A stretch of 64,000 nt of DNA, taken from Enterobacter asburiae (GTDB lineage Bacteria; Pseudomonadota; Gammaproteobacteria; Enterobacterales; Enterobacteriaceae). Location of the stretch: positions 1-64,000 of the forward strand of contig NZ_JAKCMV010000040.1 in the NCBI RefSeq assembly GCF_021440515.1, given 5' to 3'. Shown here one piece after another: positions 34,580 through 42,995 of the stretch (positions are counted from its first letter, which is position 1; each line of letters starts with the position of its first letter). The translations under genes were made by a program, and so were the position numbers. The notes under the pieces are model-generated. The model saw nothing but the letters and a program-made list of their open reading frames with translations. It did no database searches and was not told the origin of the DNA.

Positions 34580-35318
34580 CGTGAGTTCCCGGCAGAAGGT
34601 TGGCCTTCAGGGCGTCCATACACTGATCGAGGCGGTGCTGGCAGCCCACGTCCATCTCGGTGGTGTTGGTGATCACCCGGCACTCGCCGGGCGGCAGATC
34701 CGGATCGGCGGTTAAGCCCCAGTGGATCGCTTTTTCCGGCTCCGCCTCGCTGATGCGGCGATGCTCATCGCTGTTCAGCAGGACTTTGACCTGCTCCGGC
34801 TGCTGCGGCAGGGCGCTGAGCGCCTCTTCCACCAGCGTGAGAAGCTGCGTGGGATGCAGGGTCAGCTCGCAGCGGATCACCTGGCGCGTGACCTTCTCGA
34901 CCAGCTGCAACAGCTCCTCGCGGCGGCGCTGTTCATAGTTCGCCATGAAGGATTCCATCGAGGCGATAATGCTGTCCAGCGGATGCGCGGCGTCCAGAAA
35001 CTGCTGGCGCGCCTGCACCTTGCCTTCGGACCGCCCGGTGCGCACCCCTTCGTCAAAGCCGAGGCGTAGCCCTTCCTGATATCCTTCGCTTTTGCCCTCT
35101 TCCAGACCTTGAGCAAAACCGCTGTTCAGCCCGTCCTGAAAGCCCTGCTGAAACTGCGCCTGAAGCGCCGCGTCGTCCATGACCGCCACGGCATCATCGG
35201 CCCGGTGCTGCGGCTGATGGCGCTTGCGCAGCGGCGGGAACTTGTGCAGGCGGGGTTTGATCACCGCCTGTCGGTTGGAGGTCAGCGCGCTCAGGGGCAC
35301 GCTTTTTTTCGTGTACAT
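34572..35318 (-). CDS. lfiH: LfiH, FliH-like negative regulator of export ATPase
   Basis: 248 residues. It has a charged N-terminus, then the glycine-spaced helix typical of FliH (FQQGFQDGLNSGFAQGLEEGKSEGYQEGLRLGFDEGVRTG, about 55-95; GxxxG-like repeats) and the C-terminal V-ATPase-E-like domain that binds the ATPase. It lies between lfiG and lfiI. Confidence 0.93.
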   Translation of the reverse strand: MYTKKSVPLSALTSNRQAVIKPRLHKFPPLRKRHQPQHRADDAVAVMDDAALQAQFQQGFQDGLNSGFAQGLEEGKSEGYQEGLRLGFDEGVRTGRSEGKVQARQQFLDAAHPLDSIIASMESFMANYEQRRREELLQLVEKVTRQVIRCELTLHPTQLLTLVEEALSALPQQPEQVKVLLNSDEHRRISEAEPEKAIHWGLTADPDLPPGECRVITNTTEMDVGCQHRLDQCMDALKANLLPGTHDE

Positions 35319-35321
35319 GGG

Positions 35322-36356
35322 TTACTCCATGGTCTGCTCGGCGAAGAGCTGAACCTGAATTTCGCCCTCCTCCGCCAGCTGGCGCACCGTGGCCATGATC
35401 TCTTTACGCACGTGATCCACACGGCTCACCGGCACAGGGCCGAGGCGCGTGGTGGTGGATTGCAGCAGGGTGACCTGACGTTTTGGCATCACGTTGAAAA
35501 TGGCCTGACGCAGCACCGGCTCGGTCCCTTTCAGCGCAATCGCCCACTCTTCAATGGCGATCTCTTCCATCAGACGTTGCAGGGTCGCCGGAGTCTGGCG
35601 GCTGAGGATGAAGAACTCGTACATCTCCTGCTCCAGCTCGTCCACCACGTCGGCATCGCGCTCGCGAAGCTGCTCCAGCAGCTGCTGCTGATTGCCCGGA
35701 ATACGGTTGACGATGTTGGCCGCGTGTTTAATGCCGATAACCTTCGAGCCGTGCTCTGAGAGCACCGCCACGCCGCGCTCGATCAGCCGATCCAGCTCGT
35801 CAATCACGTCGCGGTTCACGTCATCCAGACGCGCGATGCGCCAGACGATTTCATCCTGACGCTCCTGGGAAAGCGCGCTGAGCACGCCAGCCGCCACGTC
35901 CGGCGGCAGGAAGGCCAGAAAGACCGCCTGAAGCTGAAGGTGCTCCTGTTCAATCAGGGCGGCGAGCTGCGGGACGTCCACCCATTGCAGGCGCGCCATG
36001 CGGTGGCGGATCTCGTCCCCGTAGATACCGTTAATCACGCTGCTGGCGATTTCACCGCCGAGCGCCTTCTCAAGGATGCCGCGCAGGTAGCTGCGCGACG
36101 CGCCGTTGATCCCGCTCTGTTCGCGGTAATCATCGAAGAAGTTGTTCATCGCGTGACGGGCGTGATCGACCTTAATGCCGTGCAGACGCGCCATGGTGTC
36201 GCTCAGCAGGATCACCTCGTCGCGGTTCATCTTCTGCATCACCTTCGCCGCGGCCTCTTCGCCCACGCTGAGCAACAGAATGGCAGCCTGTTCCAGTCGG
36301 CTGCGCCCCGTTTTCACGCTACCTTTACTGCTATGATTTGCTGTCAGTTCGCTCAT
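35322..36356 (-). CDS. lfiG: LfiG, rotor switch protein
   Basis: 344 residues. FliG family with middle and C-terminal domains; the charged torque helix (DEIVWRIARLDDVNRDVIDELDRLIERGV and EEWAIALKGTEPVLRQAIFNVMPKR) is present. It is the rotor part that LafT pushes against. The start lies inside the 3' end of lfiF (26-bp overlap). Confidence 0.95.
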   Translation of the reverse strand: MSELTANHSSKGSVKTGRSRLEQAAILLLSVGEEAAAKVMQKMNRDEVILLSDTMARLHGIKVDHARHAMNNFFDDYREQSGINGASRSYLRGILEKALGGEIASSVINGIYGDEIRHRMARLQWVDVPQLAALIEQEHLQLQAVFLAFLPPDVAAGVLSALSQERQDEIVWRIARLDDVNRDVIDELDRLIERGVAVLSEHGSKVIGIKHAANIVNRIPGNQQQLLEQLRERDADVVDELEQEMYEFFILSRQTPATLQRLMEEIAIEEWAIALKGTEPVLRQAIFNVMPKRQVTLLQSTTTRLGPVPVSRVDHVRKEIMATVRQLAEEGEIQVQLFAEQTME

Positions 36357-38007
36357 TGCTGTTGATCCATTGTTTCAGTACTTCGGCCATACGTTCAGTT
36401 TCGTTTTCGGCCAGCATTTGCAGGTATTCCACCTTGGTTTCCAGACCAGAACTTTGCGGCGGCAGCTCCTGATCCTCTTTAAACGCAGGTCCCGGCAGCC
36501 CGGTCAGCCCGGCTTCGGTTGCCACCAGATCGCTCTCAATCGCGTGGGTATCTTCGATGGCGACCAGCTCCGCCGGTTCACGACGCCCGTAGCGCTGGGC
36601 CAGCGGCCGCAGACCAAACAGCAGCGTGAGCAGAATCAACATGCCGATACCGCCGTTTTGCCCCCAGTACTGAATGTTCGGGTCTTGCCACCACTTCAGC
36701 TCCGGCAGGCCGTCCACGGTTCTTTCGACGAAGGCGAGCCTGTCGAGGGTCAGCGAATCGCCGCGCGTTTTTTCAATGCCCGCGGCATCTTCCACCAGCC
36801 GGGTCAGGGCGGTGAGCTGCTCGGGGGTCATGTTCGCCAGCGCGGGCGCCGCCTGGTTTAAGGCCACCGCCACGCGCAGTTTTTCCAGCTTGTAACCAGG
36901 GTGACGGATATGGCGGATATCCCGGTCAAAGGCGTATTTACGCTGCTCCTGGCTGCGGCTGGAGAGCGACGATGGATTGCTGGTTTGCGTCTGCGTCTGG
37001 GTCTGCGCCGCCTGCGGGTTCGCCGCCATCGGCGGGGCCACCGGCTGCACAGGCTGGTTAACCGGGCGGTTGCTCAGCGAGCCGGGAATACCAATCGCCA
37101 GCTCGTTGGTGGTGTTCTCGCGCGAGATGTTTTCATCGCTGATCTGCGGCGCTTTGCCGAGCCGCTCCTGCGTCTCTTCCACGCTGCTCATGTCGACGCT
37201 TGGGGTCACGCTGATGCGGAAGTTCTCGCTGCCGAACAGCGGCGTAAGCAGCCCGGCAACGTTGCTGATGGTTTCATTCTTGATGCGCTCGATAACGTCG
37301 CGTCCCTGACGGATGCTCGCCATGTTGCTGCCGCCCTGCTGGCCGTTTTCCGACAGCAGATTTCCGGCCTGATCCACCACCCGCACGCTCGCCGCCTGAA
37401 GGCCGGGCACGCTGCCCGCCACCAGCTGCACGATGGCCGCCACCTGCTGCTCGTCGAGGTGCTTGCCGTAGTGCAGTTGCAGCATCACCGAGGCGCTGCT
37501 TTGCGGTTTGTTGGTCATCACAAAGGAGCTGGACTCGCTCAAGCCCAGGTGAACGCGCGCGTTCTCTACCGGATCCAGCGCCATAATGCTGCGCGCCAGC
37601 TCTCCTTCCAGGCTGCGCTTGTAGCGCACGTTCTGGACGAACTGGCTGCTGCCGAGCATCTCCTCTTTGTCCATCAGCTCGTAGCCGTCCGGCATCACGG
37701 CGGTAATGCCTTTTGCCGCCAGCGCCATGCGCGCCCGGGCGAGCTTGTCTTCGGGAATGAGGATCTGGCCGTTGTCCGGGTTGATGCGATAGGCGATAGA
37801 CTCTGCCCCCAGCACCTCAACCACCTGCGCCACGGGGAGCTTCTCCTGGCTGCCGTACAGCGCCACGTAGCCCTGATTGCTGCGCCAGAGAGAGAACACA
37901 ATGGCCCCGGTCAGCAGCACCGCACCGGCCGCAATCAGCCACTGCGGTTTCAGTCGACCCTGCGGCAGGGGTAACGCGGAAAACTTATCTTTTAACTTTG
38001 TCAGCAC
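36331..38007 (-). CDS. lfiF: LfiF, MS-ring protein
   Basis: 558 residues. Two membrane helices (about 25-45 and near 445-465) bracket a large periplasmic YscJ/FliF region (GYVALYGSQEKLPVAQVVEVL ... RYKRSLEGELARSIMALDPVENARVHL). The C-terminal cytoplasmic tail for LfiG binding is retained. It is the base plate of the motor. It lies 10 bp after lfiE. Confidence 0.95.
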   Translation of the reverse strand: MLTKLKDKFSALPLPQGRLKPQWLIAAGAVLLTGAIVFSLWRSNQGYVALYGSQEKLPVAQVVEVLGAESIAYRINPDNGQILIPEDKLARARMALAAKGITAVMPDGYELMDKEEMLGSSQFVQNVRYKRSLEGELARSIMALDPVENARVHLGLSESSSFVMTNKPQSSASVMLQLHYGKHLDEQQVAAIVQLVAGSVPGLQAASVRVVDQAGNLLSENGQQGGSNMASIRQGRDVIERIKNETISNVAGLLTPLFGSENFRISVTPSVDMSSVEETQERLGKAPQISDENISRENTTNELAIGIPGSLSNRPVNQPVQPVAPPMAANPQAAQTQTQTQTSNPSSLSSRSQEQRKYAFDRDIRHIRHPGYKLEKLRVAVALNQAAPALANMTPEQLTALTRLVEDAAGIEKTRGDSLTLDRLAFVERTVDGLPELKWWQDPNIQYWGQNGGIGMLILLTLLFGLRPLAQRYGRREPAELVAIEDTHAIESDLVATEAGLTGLPGPAFKEDQELPPQSSGLETKVEYLQMLAENETERMAEVLKQWINSNERTDSKS

Positions 38008-38017
38008 GAGGGAAACC

Positions 38018-38383
38018 TTACAGCGGAGTATTCATCACTTCGTCGAGCGCGGTGGTGAGTTTGTTACGCACCTGCATCATCGCGGAAAAGGCCACGCTGG
38101 CTTTTTGCGATTCAATCATCGCCCCGGCCAGATCGTCACTCTGGCCCAGCTCAATGGCCCGTTGTTTTGCCCCTGCGGCGTGCTGCATCGCATCAACGTT
38201 GTCGATAGCAGAATTCAGGACCTGCGAAAAAGAGGGTTGATTCGCCCCGCTGACGCCTGCAAAGGCGCTTCCCGGTGCGATGGTGTTCAGCGTGCCGGAC
38301 GAGGCAGCGGCAGCCGTGTTGTGCAGTCGGTCCAGCATGGCCTGCTGGCTGGCCTGCAACCCGATGGCGGTAATGTTATCCAT
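38018..38383 (-). CDS. lfiE: LfiE, FliE-like MS-ring/rod adaptor
   Basis: 121 residues. The FliE C-terminal signature is visible (LGQSDDLAGAMIESQKASVAFSAMMQVRNKLTTALDEVMNTPL). It joins the rod to the MS ring and is the first rod substrate exported. It lies 21 bp after lafK, so lafK and lfiEFGHIJ are probably one operon. Confidence 0.93.
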   Translation of the reverse strand: MDNITAIGLQASQQAMLDRLHNTAAAASSGTLNTIAPGSAFAGVSGANQPSFSQVLNSAIDNVDAMQHAAGAKQRAIELGQSDDLAGAMIESQKASVAFSAMMQVRNKLTTALDEVMNTPL

Positions 38384-38404
38384 AGCGTTATTCTCTGACG
38401 TGCG

Positions 38405-39436
38405 TTACGAGTAGCATTCGATATCGATACCTTCCTCGCGCATTGAGGCGAGTCGGTAGCGTAAAGCACGCGGTGTGATCCCCAGGAAAGCGGCCGTTTT
38501 GGACTTATTGCCGTTGTGGCGCTTCAGCAGCTCGATGATGTACTGGTACTCCGCCATCCGGCCGTGGTGTTTGACGTTATCAATCGCCGACGGCGTGGCC
38601 TGATGTTCGCGGTAGGCGGGCATCAGATCGACCGCCGCCACCGGCGGCAGCGGGGTAGAAACGGGCAGACCAAAGTCCTTCGCGGCGATCTCTTCCCCGT
38701 TGCTCAAAATCATGCCGCGCTGGATGACGTTTTCCAGCTCGCGCACGTTGCCGGGCCAGTCGTAGGCCAGCAGCGCGTGGCGAGCCTCGTCGCTTAAGCG
38801 GATATTGCCTTTATGGAAGGCTTTATATTTAGCGATAAAGCGCAGCGCCATCGGGATAATATCCGCGCGACGCTCACGCAGCGGGGTAATATGAATAGGC
38901 ACCACGGAAATACGGTAAAACAGATCCTGACGGAATCGCCCTTCGGCAATCTCCTGCTGCAAATCTTTATTGGTGGAGGCCACCAGGCGAATATCCAGCG
39001 GGATTTTTTTATGGCTGCCCAGGCGTTCGACTTCCTGCTCCTGCAAGACGCGTAATAATTTCGCCTGCAAGGCGAGAGGCATATCGCCAATTTCATCTAA
39101 TAACAGCGTCCCGCCGTTCGCCTGCTCAAACTTTCCGGCAACGCCGGTAACTGCCCCGGTAAATGCGCCCTTTTCATAACCGAATAATACGGCCTCCAGC
39201 ATACTTTCCGGAATGGCGGCACAGTTCACCCCGACATAGGGCGCATCGCTCCCTAATGCATTTTCGTGGATGTAACGCGACACACACTCTTTGCCTGTAC
39301 CTGTCTCACCTGTAATAAGTACCGATACATTATATTTAGCAACACGGCGAGCTAATGAAAATACATTTACGCTTTCTGGCGCATTGGCAACAAATCCATT
39401 TTCATTACGGACTTCATGTTCAATAACAATACTCAT
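38405..39436 (-). CDS. lafK: LafK, sigma-54-dependent flagellar master activator
   Basis: 343 residues. The AAA+ domain begins almost at once: Walker A GETGTGKE 43-50, GAFTGA 90-95 (sigma-54 contact), Walker B LLLDEIGD 111-118. A Fis-type helix-turn-helix sits at the C-terminus (NKSKTAAFLGITPRALRYRLASM). There is no receiver or other sensory domain at the N-terminus, so activity is probably set by its amount or by partners. It should activate the two sigma-54 promoters found before lfgB and lafB. Confidence 0.93.
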   Translation of the reverse strand: MSIVIEHEVRNENGFVANAPESVNVFSLARRVAKYNVSVLITGETGTGKECVSRYIHENALGSDAPYVGVNCAAIPESMLEAVLFGYEKGAFTGAVTGVAGKFEQANGGTLLLDEIGDMPLALQAKLLRVLQEQEVERLGSHKKIPLDIRLVASTNKDLQQEIAEGRFRQDLFYRISVVPIHITPLRERRADIIPMALRFIAKYKAFHKGNIRLSDEARHALLAYDWPGNVRELENVIQRGMILSNGEEIAAKDFGLPVSTPLPPVAAVDLMPAYREHQATPSAIDNVKHHGRMAEYQYIIELLKRHNGNKSKTAAFLGITPRALRYRLASMREEGIDIECYS

Positions 39437-39916
39437 AACAACTCACCAACATTTAAGCTAATTGTTAGCTGAAGCGCATACAGGCCCGATACGCCATTGC
39501 TGGCGCATATATAGCGGCACGTATTCGATATGGAATAGTTGAATTAACGGCGCGTCTTAATGGCGCGGAAATTCATGACTTTCGCGCATTATAGCCAGCC
39601 CTTAAGAATTGTCTTGTTTTTAATGGGTATTAAAATCTTAAGCCATATATATCAGTAGCTTACGGAAAATATTAATGATGATTAATCGTCCTGAAATAAC
39701 GAATTAATAATCCCCTGCGTATTGATTACGCGCGTTAAACAGCGTCTAATTCCTGTCCCTGATAAAGTCCCCGGCATCGGGGCGATGTGAACAGGTAAAC
39801 CAACTCACTTGCAAAGCGACACGGTTAAACAGAACTTAAATATTTTTTTGCCCCTGCGCTAAATTTCTTATTACTGATGGAATTTGCCCGGAGGCGATCG
39901 TTATGCGGAAGACCCT
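39437..39916. other. lafK-lfiM divergent regulatory region
   Basis: 480 bp, AT-rich, between divergent lafK and lfiM. It must carry the promoters for the top of the hierarchy. A partial sigma-54 match (TGGCGC, spacing, TAGC) is at 39501-39515 on the plus strand, too weak to call. GGAGG at 39890-39894 stands before a 12-codon reading frame that overlaps the lfiM start. Confidence 0.5.
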
Positions 39917-39941
39917 ATGTCAGCAGCTCCTCAGAGAATAA
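39903..39941 (+). CDS. Possible 12-codon leader peptide overlapping lfiM start
   Basis: ATG at 39903 follows a strong GGAGG (39890-39894) at 8-base spacing and encodes MRKTLCQQLLRE, ending TAA at 39941. The lfiM ATG at 39917 lies inside it in another frame and has only a modest GGAAG of its own. Translation of the short frame could couple or limit lfiM synthesis. Real use is unproven. Confidence 0.35.
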   Translation: MRKTLCQQLLRE

Positions 39942-40798
39942 AAATCTACCAGCGTCAGGCACTCCCCGATATGGTAAAGCTCGACGTGAGCAAGCTCGGG
40001 CGCCCCTGGCATAAGCTGCCTAAATTAATGAACGACAGCTTTGATATATTTGACGCAAGGCTAAGTATTTATTTCATTAAAAAACTTCGCGTTAACGTTT
40101 CTTTAAAATCGATGTCGTTTGCCATCGATCAGAACTATAAAAATACGCAGCTGTTTTCAACCCCCTTTGGTTCAATCGCCTTTAGCATTGAACGCGCGCT
40201 GCTATTACAGATCCTCCACGATTATTACGGGCTGGGAAAAGAGAGCCGTAATAAGTCGCTGGATGTGGATCAGCCGATCACCAAAACCGAAGACCGCCTG
40301 AAAAATAAAATTGGTCTGGATCTGACCCGACTGCTGATTGATAAAGCGATATTTGGTCAGGACGTTGAGATCAAAAGCGATAACACCACGGTGATTAACC
40401 AGTGGTCATGGTGCGTGACCTTCATGCTGGAAGGCTATGACGAGGGCAGTTTTACCCTGCTTTTTGATAACGCCCACGTCGACCAGATGCTCGCCACGCT
40501 GCGCTCGCCCGAAAGCAACCCGCAGGCCAGCCGTCAGGCGTCGCCCACGCCGCCGCAGATTGAACGCCTGTTTTACAGCATGCCGCTGAAGTTCAGCGGC
40601 CATGTCGCCAGCCTGAATTTGACCGTCGCCCAGCTCGCGAAGATCCGCCCCGGCGACATTATCCCGGTCAATATTAACGAAAGCATTCCGGTTTATATCG
40701 GTAAAGAACAGATTTTTGACGCCAGAATCGCAGAAGATCGCGGCAAATTATTACTCTGTGAATTTAATGACAGAACAATCGAGAAGCCTTATGAGTGA
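39917..40798 (+). CDS. lfiM: LfiM, FliM-like C-ring switch protein
   Basis: 293 residues from the ATG at 39917 (MSAAPQRIKIYQRQALPDMVKLDVSKLG). A TTG-initiated extension from 39884 lies upstream of the only good ribosome binding site and is rejected. The C-terminal SpoA domain (about 215-290: MPLKFSGHVASLNLTVAQLAKIRPGDIIPVNI) is clear; the middle CheC-like part is divergent. The CheY-P-binding N-terminal motif of FliM is not apparent, so the motor may not switch by CheY. First gene of lfiMNPQR-lfhBA. Confidence 0.85.
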   Translation: MSAAPQRIKIYQRQALPDMVKLDVSKLGRPWHKLPKLMNDSFDIFDARLSIYFIKKLRVNVSLKSMSFAIDQNYKNTQLFSTPFGSIAFSIERALLLQILHDYYGLGKESRNKSLDVDQPITKTEDRLKNKIGLDLTRLLIDKAIFGQDVEIKSDNTTVINQWSWCVTFMLEGYDEGSFTLLFDNAHVDQMLATLRSPESNPQASRQASPTPPQIERLFYSMPLKFSGHVASLNLTVAQLAKIRPGDIIPVNINESIPVYIGKEQIFDARIAEDRGKLLLCEFNDRTIEKPYE

Positions 40799-41192
40799 TC
40801 AGCAACAAGACCTGAGCCAGTCCCTGGATTTTGGCGACCTGAATCTCGGCGAAATGCCGCGTGAAGAGACCGTTGAGGGCAATATCCGTCTGGATTTGCA
40901 GGCGGAGCCTGAAACCTCTACGGGTATTGACGACCTGCGCAAAATGGCGCTGTTTAGCCGCATCCCGGTGACGCTGACGCTGGAGGTGGCCTCCGTTGAG
41001 GTGTCGCTGGCGGACCTGCTTAACGTGGGGCACGACTCCGTGATTGAGCTGGACAAAATGGCCGGCGAGCCGCTGGACATCAAGGTCAACGGCATTCTGT
41101 TTGGCAAAGCGGAAGCGGTGGTGCTGAACGATAAGTACGGCCTGCGCATTCTGGAGTTCAACAGCAAAGAGCTGGGCGAGCTGACGCCATGA
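40791..41192 (+). CDS. lfiN: LfiN, FliN-like C-ring protein
   Basis: 133 residues from the ATG at 40791, overlapping the lfiM stop (ATGAGTGA). The C-terminal SpoA domain (about 55-130: FSRIPVTLTLEVASVEVSLADLLNVGHDSVIELDKMAGEPLDIKVNGILFGKAEAVVLNDKYGLRI) is a good FliN match. It completes the switch ring and docks the export ATPase complex. Confidence 0.93.
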   Translation: MSDQQQDLSQSLDFGDLNLGEMPREETVEGNIRLDLQAEPETSTGIDDLRKMALFSRIPVTLTLEVASVEVSLADLLNVGHDSVIELDKMAGEPLDIKVNGILFGKAEAVVLNDKYGLRILEFNSKELGELTP

Positions 41193-41941
41193 TCTCCCGC
41201 CTTCGCACCGCGCTGCCCTGGCTTCTGCTCGGCGGCCTGCTTGTCTCTCCGCAGCTGCTGGCCGCCAACGGCGACATCACGCTGTTTAGCTCCGCCACCA
41301 CCGAGGGCGGGCAGGATTACAACGTCAAAATTGAGATCCTGATCCTGATGACCCTGCTGGGTCTGCTGCCGGTGATGCTGATGATGATGACCTGCTTTAC
41401 GCGCTTCATTATCGTGCTGGCGATTCTGCGCCAGGCGCTGGGGCTGCAACAAAGCCCGCCGAACAAAATCCTGACCGGCATTGCGCTGGCGCTCACCCTG
41501 CTGGTGATGCGCCCGGTGTGGACCACCATCTATCAGGATGCCATCGTGCCGTTTCAGAATGACGAAATCACCATGAAGCAGGCGTTTGGCAAGGCGGAAA
41601 CCCCGCTCAAGCACTTTATGCTGGCGCAAACCAGCAACAAAGCGATGTCGCAGATGATGACCATCGCGGGCGTGACGGGTGAGCCAAAAGAGCAGGATTT
41701 GACCGTCGTAACCCCGGCGTATCTGCTGAGCGAGCTGAAAACCGCGTTCCAGATAGGCTTTATGATCTACATCCCCTTCCTGGTGATTGACCTGATTGTC
41801 GCCAGTATTTTGATGGCGATGGGGATGATGATGCTGTCGCCGCTGATTGTCTCGCTGCCCTTCAAGCTGATGCTATTTGTGCTGTGCGACGGCTGGACGC
41901 TGATCGTCGGGACGCTCACCTCAAGCGTGCAGGGGCTATAG
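41189..41941 (+). CDS. lfiP: LfiP, export gate protein
   Basis: 250 residues. A cleavable N-terminal signal (LPWLLLGGLLVSPQLLAANG) is followed by four membrane helices. Family signatures are MMMTCFTRFIIVLAILRQALGLQQSPPNKILTGIAL and FQIGFMIYIPFLVIDLIVASILMAMGMMM. It forms the export pore with LfiQ and LfiR. Overlaps lfiN by four bases. Confidence 0.96.
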   Translation: MISRLRTALPWLLLGGLLVSPQLLAANGDITLFSSATTEGGQDYNVKIEILILMTLLGLLPVMLMMMTCFTRFIIVLAILRQALGLQQSPPNKILTGIALALTLLVMRPVWTTIYQDAIVPFQNDEITMKQAFGKAETPLKHFMLAQTSNKAMSQMMTIAGVTGEPKEQDLTVVTPAYLLSELKTAFQIGFMIYIPFLVIDLIVASILMAMGMMMLSPLIVSLPFKLMLFVLCDGWTLIVGTLTSSVQGL

Positions 41942-41942
41942 C

Positions 41943-42215
41943 ATGGTTACGATGGATATCGCCGGAGACATCATGGCGACCGGCATCAAGCTGGTGCTGG
42001 TGATCTCCGCCGTCGCGATTGTCCCGAGCCTGATTGTTGGCCTGTGCGTCAGTATCTTCCAGGCCACGACGCAGATTAACGAACAAACCCTGAGCTTCCT
42101 GCCCCGCCTGCTGGTGACGCTGGCGGTCCTGATTATTGGCGGTAAATGGATGCTGACCCAGCTGGTGGATTTCACCGTCAATATCTTTCAGCAGGCGGCG
42201 GCACTGGTAGGTTAG
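41943..42215 (+). CDS. lfiQ: LfiQ, export gate protein
   Basis: 90 residues, two membrane helices (about 15-40 and 50-72), FliQ signature GLCVSIFQATTQINEQTLSFLPRLL. It starts one base after the lfiP stop. Part of the inner-membrane export pore. Confidence 0.95.
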   Translation: MVTMDIAGDIMATGIKLVLVISAVAIVPSLIVGLCVSIFQATTQINEQTLSFLPRLLVTLAVLIIGGKWMLTQLVDFTVNIFQQAAALVG

Positions 42216-42221
42216 CGGGCA

Positions 42222-42995
42222 ATGGGCATTGATATTCATACGCTGATTAACCCGCTGCTGGCGTTGGTCTTCCCCTTCTTTCGCATTCTGGCGTTTCTGC
42301 ACTTTTGCCCGGTGCTGGATAACCGTGCCTTTAGCCGCCGGATCAAAACCGTGCTCGCCCTGGCGCTGGCGGTCATCATCACGCCGATGCTGCCGGAAAA
42401 GGTGCTGATTAGCGAGCTGATGTCCATGCGCACGCTCCTGCTTATCGGGGAACAGCTGCTGTGGGGATTACTGTTCGGCATTGCCATGCAGCTGGTGTTT
42501 GTCGCCCTGCAAACCGCGGGACACATCCTGTCGATGAATATGGGGCTGGGGATGGCGATGATGAACGACCCGGTGAACGGCTCGTCGACCACCGTGATTT
42601 CCCAGATGATCTACACCTTCTGCGGCCTGCTCTTTTTTGTGATGGACGGGCACCTGCTGGTGGTGACTATTCTCTACAAAGGCTTTACCTGGTGGCCCAT
42701 CGGCCAGGCGATCAACCAGCCGACGCTGCTGCTGGTGGTGCAGAGTCTGGGCTGGATCATGTCGTCGGCAACGCTGATTGCCATTCCCACCACCTTTGTG
42801 ATGCTGATTGTGCAGGGCGGTTTCGGGCTGCTGAACCGCGTGTCCCCGACCCTGAACCTGTTCTCGCTGGGCTTCCCTATCAGCATGCTGTTTGGCCTGC
42901 TCTGTATTTCGATGATGATGACCAATATTCCCGATCACTATCTCAACCTGACCAATGAAATTCTGGCCAGGCTTGACGCCGTGAGGAGCCGGTAA
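42222..42995 (+). CDS. lfiR: LfiR, export gate protein
   Basis: 257 residues with about six hydrophobic helices. FliR signature GHILSMNMGLGMAMMNDPVNGSSTTVISQMIYTFCGLLFF. It closes the FliP-FliQ-FliR pore. Starts six bases after lfiQ and ends on the first base of lfhB. Confidence 0.95.
   Translation: MGIDIHTLINPLLALVFPFFRILAFLHFCPVLDNRAFSRRIKTVLALALAVIITPMLPEKVLISELMSMRTLLLIGEQLLWGLLFGIAMQLVFVALQTAGHILSMNMGLGMAMMNDPVNGSSTTVISQMIYTFCGLLFFVMDGHLLVVTILYKGFTWWPIGQAINQPTLLLVVQSLGWIMSSATLIAIPTTFVMLIVQGGFGLLNRVSPTLNLFSLGFPISMLFGLLCISMMMTNIPDHYLNLTNEILARLDAVRSR

Noticed and set aside
39501-39515. Partial sigma-54 promoter upstream of lfiM
   Set aside because: Only the GG and GC dinucleotides are at the right spacing. 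It is about 400 bp from lfiM, much weaker than the two sites called.
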